Shown here piece after piece: positions 59,863 to 64,000 of a stretch of DNA of 64,000 bases. The DNA comes from Struthidea cinerea. Its lineage: Eukaryota > Chordata > Aves > Passeriformes > Corcoracidae. A program made the position numbers and the translations under genes. The stretch lies in NCBI GenBank assembly GCA_013397865.1, contig VZTI01001817.1, forward strand, positions 117,755 to 181,754. The letters are read 5' to 3'. The notes below the pieces were generated by a model. The model made no database searches. It saw only the letters and a list, made by a program, of their open reading frames with translations, and was not told the origin of the DNA. The stretch's first letter is position 1; every line of letters starts with the position of its first letter.

Positions 59863-61628
59863 GGGAGGGGGATCCCCAGCACAGGGGGATCCTGTGTGTG
59901 ACAGGGACTCTTATCAGTAAATTTGATTCCGTCAGTGGTAACGAGGCCGGGTGGGCCTCGTTTTTCCTCCGTTCCTCTCCCATCCCTGCTGACACATCTG
60001 GGAAGCTTCACCCTGACTTTCCTCCGTGCTGACAGGCAGAATTGGAGCCATTAATCACGGCTGTCCTGGATCACGGACCCACCTCCCTCAGTCGTGGGCA
60101 ATACTCTTCAGTTTCCGGGCAGCCTGGGCAGACACAGCAAAGCGAAACAGCTCCCTCCGAAATCCCCCAGCCCTGAGTTGGGGCTTGGCAGTAGCTGTTG
60201 ACAGGGTCCATCCAAAAACACCGCCTGGCTGGGGAGAATCGAACGAGGACCTGGCAAACGCGGTATGTTCTCTGGCATTGTGTTGCTCCTTCAACTGGGA
60301 GAGAAAATGGGAAGTGTTTTACTCTTTGCAGAGTGAACATTCTGAGTAACCAGTCCATACCTGGCCAGCTACCTGCCTGCAGAGCAGCTGGCTCTTTGTT
60401 AAAGTGGGGAAGGGGGTTGCAAAAACTTCTTTCTCCTCGTACAAAGGCTTTCCAGTAGAATAAAAACGCTACCTTATCCCATGTCCCATCTGCTTGTGTG
60501 CTCTCCAAAATGGATCCTGCCCAGAGCCAGCTCTCACAAAGGATTTCAGAACTTTGATGTTTGGTTTAATTCCAATCCATTGTGAAAAGTGAATATTTAA
60601 AACACTCTCTAGGCAAGAATCTGGGAGCAAACCCCTCCTCAGCATGAAAAAGCAAAGAGTATTCCAGTGATATTCCTCACTCTGACCTGGAGAGGGCTTA
60701 GATGGAGGAAAATCAGCCCCTCCAGGGCACTGAGTGGGAAAGCGGAGCTGAGCTTTGCTGCAGTGAGATGAAGCCATCTCTAGGAATCATTTCGGAATTT
60801 TAGGGATCTGCACTCTCCAGCAAGCCACTGTTCCACTGGAGAAATCCATCCTGCTGACCCTAGAAATGTGGAACATGCAGGCCTTTCAGTGGCTGCATGA
60901 AAAAAGAGACAAATCATTAGGAGAAAACAGAAAGAAAAAGGGGCAATTTTAGGAAATATTAGGTGTTTGTTCCTCATGAGCTCCTGAATGTGAGGAGGGT
61001 CCGTGAATGAGGCTCAGCTGCAGCGGCAGGAGGGAAGCAGGGATACAGGTGTCTGCTCGGGATGGAGAGGAGGCAGCCCTGCTGGCAGCCCTGCGGGCCC
61101 CTCCCGCTCACACACACACCGAAGTGCCACAAGACAAATAGGACCGGGAGAGAGATGCACTACTTAAACTTTCATCACTATTTTTCTCCCTGGCTCCCCT
61201 TGTTTCTTTTGATTTATTTTTTAGTGTGTTTTCCCCAGGCTGTGCCGTTCGCCTGCATCTCTCTCCTCTCCTACTTCTCCCGGCAGCAGCCGGCACCGTT
61301 CCGAGGCACTGGCAGCTGCCCAGCATTTTTCAGGCTGTCCAGGCTCAGCTCCCGTGGGTCAGCAGGAGGAACGAGGCAGCAGAGCAGCACCAGGCTGGGG
61401 AAGATGTGGCCAGGACACGGCAGGGACACCAGGGGACAGTGCCATGCCGGCCTCAGCAGGGCCAGAGGCTGGCAGCACACAGGAGGGGGCCGGATGCTTG
61501 GAAGCACTGCCAGAGCTCACCCCAGAGCCAGCGGGGCTTCTGTAAATTGACTGTGGACAGCACACACCGGGTTGTTGTCAGCCTGTCTTGTGTAGGGAAG
61601 GTGCCGACAGCTCCAGGGATTGTTTTGC

Positions 61629-62170
61629 AGAGTCACAAAATCATGGAATGGTTTAGCTTGGAAGGGACCTTAAAGCCCCTCCCATCCTGCCATGGGCAGG
61701 GACCCCTTCCACTGTCCCAGGCTGCTCCAAGCCCCGTCCAGCCTGGCCTTGGACACTGCCAGGGATCCAGGGGCAGCCACAGCTGCTCTGGGCACCCTGT
61801 GCCAGGGCCTCCCCACCCTCCCAGCGAACAATTCCTTCCCAATATCCCATCCATCCCTGCCCTCTGGCACTGGGAAGCCATCCCTGTGTCCTGTCCCTCC
61901 AGGCCTTGTCCCCAGTCCCTCTCCAGCTCTCCTGGAGCCCCTTTAGGCCCTGGAAGGGGCTCTGAGCTCTCCCTGGAACCTTCTCCTCTCCAGGTGAGCA
62001 CCCCCAGCTCTCCCAGCCTGGCTCCAGCCCTTGGAGCATCTCCATGGCCTCACTCCAGCAGCTCCATGTTCTGCCTGTGCTGAGGACCCCAGAGCTGGAC
62101 TCAGCTCTGTAGATGGGGTCTCACAAGGGCAGAGCAGAAGGGCAGAATCCCCTCCCTCATCCTGCTGCCC
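61629..62170 (-). mobile_element. CR1 LINE fragment
   Basis: AGAGTCACAAAATCATGGAA, TGGGCAGGGACCCCTTCCAC, CCAATATCCCATCCATCCCT, CCAGGTGAGCACCCCCAGCT, through GTTCTGCCTGTGCTGAGGAC and GGGTCTCACAAGGGCAGAGC. About 540 bases. The 285-codon frame from 61226 runs into it and is repeat-derived. Confidence 0.94.
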
Positions 62171-62417
62171 ACGCTGCTGGGGATGAGCCCAGAACACGAA
62201 GAAAAGGATAAGGAGAGTGCTCAGCATCCTGCTGAGCAGCTGCAGACAGGAATCGTCTCCAGGTTTCAGATGTAGGAGGCAAAGGAAGATCTGATCAGTC
62301 ATACCTGATGGGGGAACATCACCCACTGGAGTCAGGAGCCCTGTGCTGACCCCATCTAAACTCAGACCGCTCGCTTTGTATTGTTTGTTTCTCCTCACCT
62401 GCCAAAGCAAAAGGGTT

Positions 62418-62541
62418 GAAATCCTCATTTCATCGGGACAGGGAGAGGTAGAATGGATGCACATCGAGACTGTGGAGGGAAATCCTCATTGCATCGGGAC
62501 AGGGAGAGGTAGAATGGATGCACATCGAGACTGTGGAGGGG
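62418..62541 (+). repeat. 61-base tandem duplication
   Basis: GAAATCCTCATTTCATCGGG ... GACTGTGGAGGG is repeated at once with offset 61 and a single T-to-G difference (CATTTCATC versus CATTGCATC). It is a recent local duplication with no coding sense. Confidence 0.95.
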
Positions 62542-63528
62542 AGGATGCAAGCGGCATCCAGGGTTAGGTTCCCTCCAGAGCTCAGGTCACCGAGCCCCAC
62601 AGTCCTGCCCCAAGTCCCCGGTTGGTGCTGCCCTGAGACACCCAGCCCATGACAATGCTCAGACAGCAAAATCCCTGCCTTTCAAGTGTTGGACAAAACC
62701 TGAGAGTCTGTTTGTATCCCTCCTGGCTCTGAAGAGCTGCTGGAAATCTGAATCCTAAACGTGTAAAGGCCTGATAAATGGAAAGCTCAACACTCCTGGA
62801 GCTGTAAGCTGCTCTGCAGTGGTTTAGGCCCTCACAATTTGCAGCCTTCAGGGTTGATAATACAGCGAGACCCTGAGCAGTCTGCTGGAAAACTCTGCTA
62901 GAAACACGATCCCTGTAAGGGGATTCTCTTATCCAGTGTAGCAAGCTTCATCCTGAAAGCAGTTTTGTGTTCTAGCCCCTTTTCCTCCCCTTGGAAAGCT
63001 TTCCTAGACACTTGATGAAACAGAGAATCTTCTTCCTACCCCAGCATCCAAATTTTCCTGCTTTTTCCTCTGTCTTCTCCCAGCCTTCTCCTGGTTCTTT
63101 CGCTGTAACTCGTCACAGTGAAGCCTCCCAGCCTTCGCTTTGCCAGTTAAACAAGCCAAGCTCTGCCGATCTCGCCCGGTAGGAGAGCTGCTCTTTCCCT
63201 TTGATCAGCTCCGCAGAATTCTGCATCCATGAGTGTGGCCAAAACCCCCCCGAATCTCAAAAGCATCGTGCAGAGCAACACCACTGAAGCTCCAAAACGC
63301 CCCCAAGGCTGGTGGGGAAAGCAGCCACTGGCTGGGAAGAGGAGGCAGCTCCCTGCAGCTCTCAAGCAGAGAAGAGGATGTTCCGATCCCAAATGAGGCA
63401 CAGAAATGATGCCACAGCCAATTAACTCTTCATTCTGCTGAGTATCATTAGCAAAGAGCTTGCTGCCACAGTCACACCCCCCAAAGTCTTGATACATTGA
63501 CCAGCTTTTGGACCAGGACAGGATAATA

Positions 63529-63592
63529 GATACACAGAATATTTGGGGCTGGAAGGGACCTCTAAAGGCCATCTAGTCCAACCCCCTGTCTT
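63529..63592 (-). mobile_element. CR1 LINE 3' tail
   Basis: ATACACAGAATATTTGGGGC, TGGAAGGGACCTCTAAAGGC, CATCTAGTCCAACCCCCTGT: minus-strand CR1 3' end. Confidence 0.88.
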
Positions 63593-63655
63593 TTTTTCTG
63601 AGAAGGAGATTTTTCTGAGAATTTTTATGAATTTTTTTCTGAGAAGGAAATTCCA
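63592..63655 (+). repeat. Three imperfect copies of TTTTTCTGAGAA
   Basis: TTTTTTTCTGAGAAGGAGAT, TTTTCTGAGAATTTTTATGA and TTTTTTTCTGAGAAGGAAAT in succession, just outside a CR1 tail. Confidence 0.8.
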
Positions 63656-64000
63656 GCAGAGCAGGTAGACTTACAGGAGAACAGAGGATTTGTTTAAGAA
63701 TCCCCATAAGATTTTGGTGTGGCAAAAAAATTCATGCCACCCTATAAGTTACTTGCTATAGAATATGATCAGTTATGGCTGGCAGGGGAATTAAATTTAA
63801 AAATTTAAAATTATGACACTGATAAAGAACATTCCAGCAAACACACAAACCCAGCAGCCAGATTTGAAGCTGAAAAGCAGTGGCTGCTCAGCCCAGTTCT
63901 TCACACCTTCCACTAGGTCAGAGGATCAGGATCTTCCAGAGGCTGCAGGTTGAACCCTGCTTCTTTCACAAGTGCCTTGCTGCAGGTGCTAAAAAGCCAG

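Larger units (their letters stand above)
31249..64000 (+). other. KIRREL3: KIRREL3 intron 4, 5' part (runs off the window)
   Basis: From the donor at 31249 to the window end I recognise no sequence for the next KIRREL3 exon (the Ig1-Ig2 linker and Ig domain 2), so I read this as one intron of at least 32.75 kb. The exon could also lie in the N gap at 34531-34704, but that gap sits inside a minisatellite, so this is unlikely. Named contents are listed separately. Stretches where I see nothing namable: 31.3-32.9, 33.1-34.2, 35.1-36.8, 37.4-38.3, 38.9-39.8, 40.0-40.8, 41.5-42.4, 43.6-44.1, 45.5-47.5, 48.1-50.6, 50.8-52.2, 52.9-54.7, 54.9-56.3, 57.8-59.1, 59.9-61.6 and 62.6-63.5 kb. The AT-rich stretch 32.5-32.9 kb could be conserved non-coding DNA, which is unproven. 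Confidence 0.7.

Noticed and set aside
61226..62083. Plus-strand 285-codon frame
   Set aside because: The second half is CR1 read backwards and the first half is GC-rich intron with no recognisable domain.

Overview
This window is vertebrate nuclear DNA, almost certainly from a bird and probably a songbird. The evidence is about thirty 5'-truncated CR1 LINE fragments, many ending in the avian CR1 3' tail (fragments of the type CCAACCCAAACCATTC followed by ATTCTGTGA), GT-AG spliced exons, and no prokaryotic-style gene packing. The songbird assignment rests on the look of the main CR1 subfamily and is an inference.

The only protein-coding gene I can support is KIRREL3 (NEPH2, kin of IRRE-like 3), a synaptic and neuronal cell-adhesion protein of the immunoglobulin superfamily, on the + strand. 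Three consecutive internal coding exons are present: 861-938 (short segment just after the signal peptide), 29081-29230 (first half of Ig domain 1) and 31099-31248 (second half of Ig domain 1). All three are phase 1-1 and have clean acceptor and donor sites. They join in one frame into a stretch that matches the start of mature KIRREL3 far better than the paralogues KIRREL1 and KIRREL2. The signal-peptide exon lies upstream of the window. Ig domains 2-5, the transmembrane segment and the cytoplasmic tail lie downstream. Everything else is intron: about 28.1 kb (intron 2), 1.9 kb (intron 3) and at least 32.75 kb (intron 4).

Layout: 1-860 end of intron 1. 861-938 exon 2, followed 25 bases later by a roughly 124-base pure (CTT)n tract. 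939-29080 intron 2, with CR1 fragments, one probable solo LTR (near 8658), two assembly joins marked by single N bases (3431 and 11796; the second flanked by two identical-looking 1,054-base copies), and AT-rich single-copy stretches. 29081-31248 exons 3 and 4. 31249-64000 intron 4, with an 18-base minisatellite interrupted by a 174-N gap (34504-35066), two CpG-rich patches (38.3-38.6 kb and 42.8-43.1 kb), a diverged duplicated AT-rich module (44.1-44.6 kb), a 19-base minisatellite (45148-45471), a pair of 129-base direct repeats 2.7 kb apart, a probable solo LTR near 52.2 kb, and more CR1 copies, some in inverted pairs.

I found no tRNA, rRNA, CRISPR array, operon or new multi-gene system. 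Long open frames elsewhere are explained by CR1 sequence, by repeats whose unit is a multiple of three, or by GC-rich chance frames. The most useful leads are the splice-proximal triplet repeat, the probable false duplication at 10742-12850, the gapped minisatellite, and the possible non-coding regulatory elements in intron 4.
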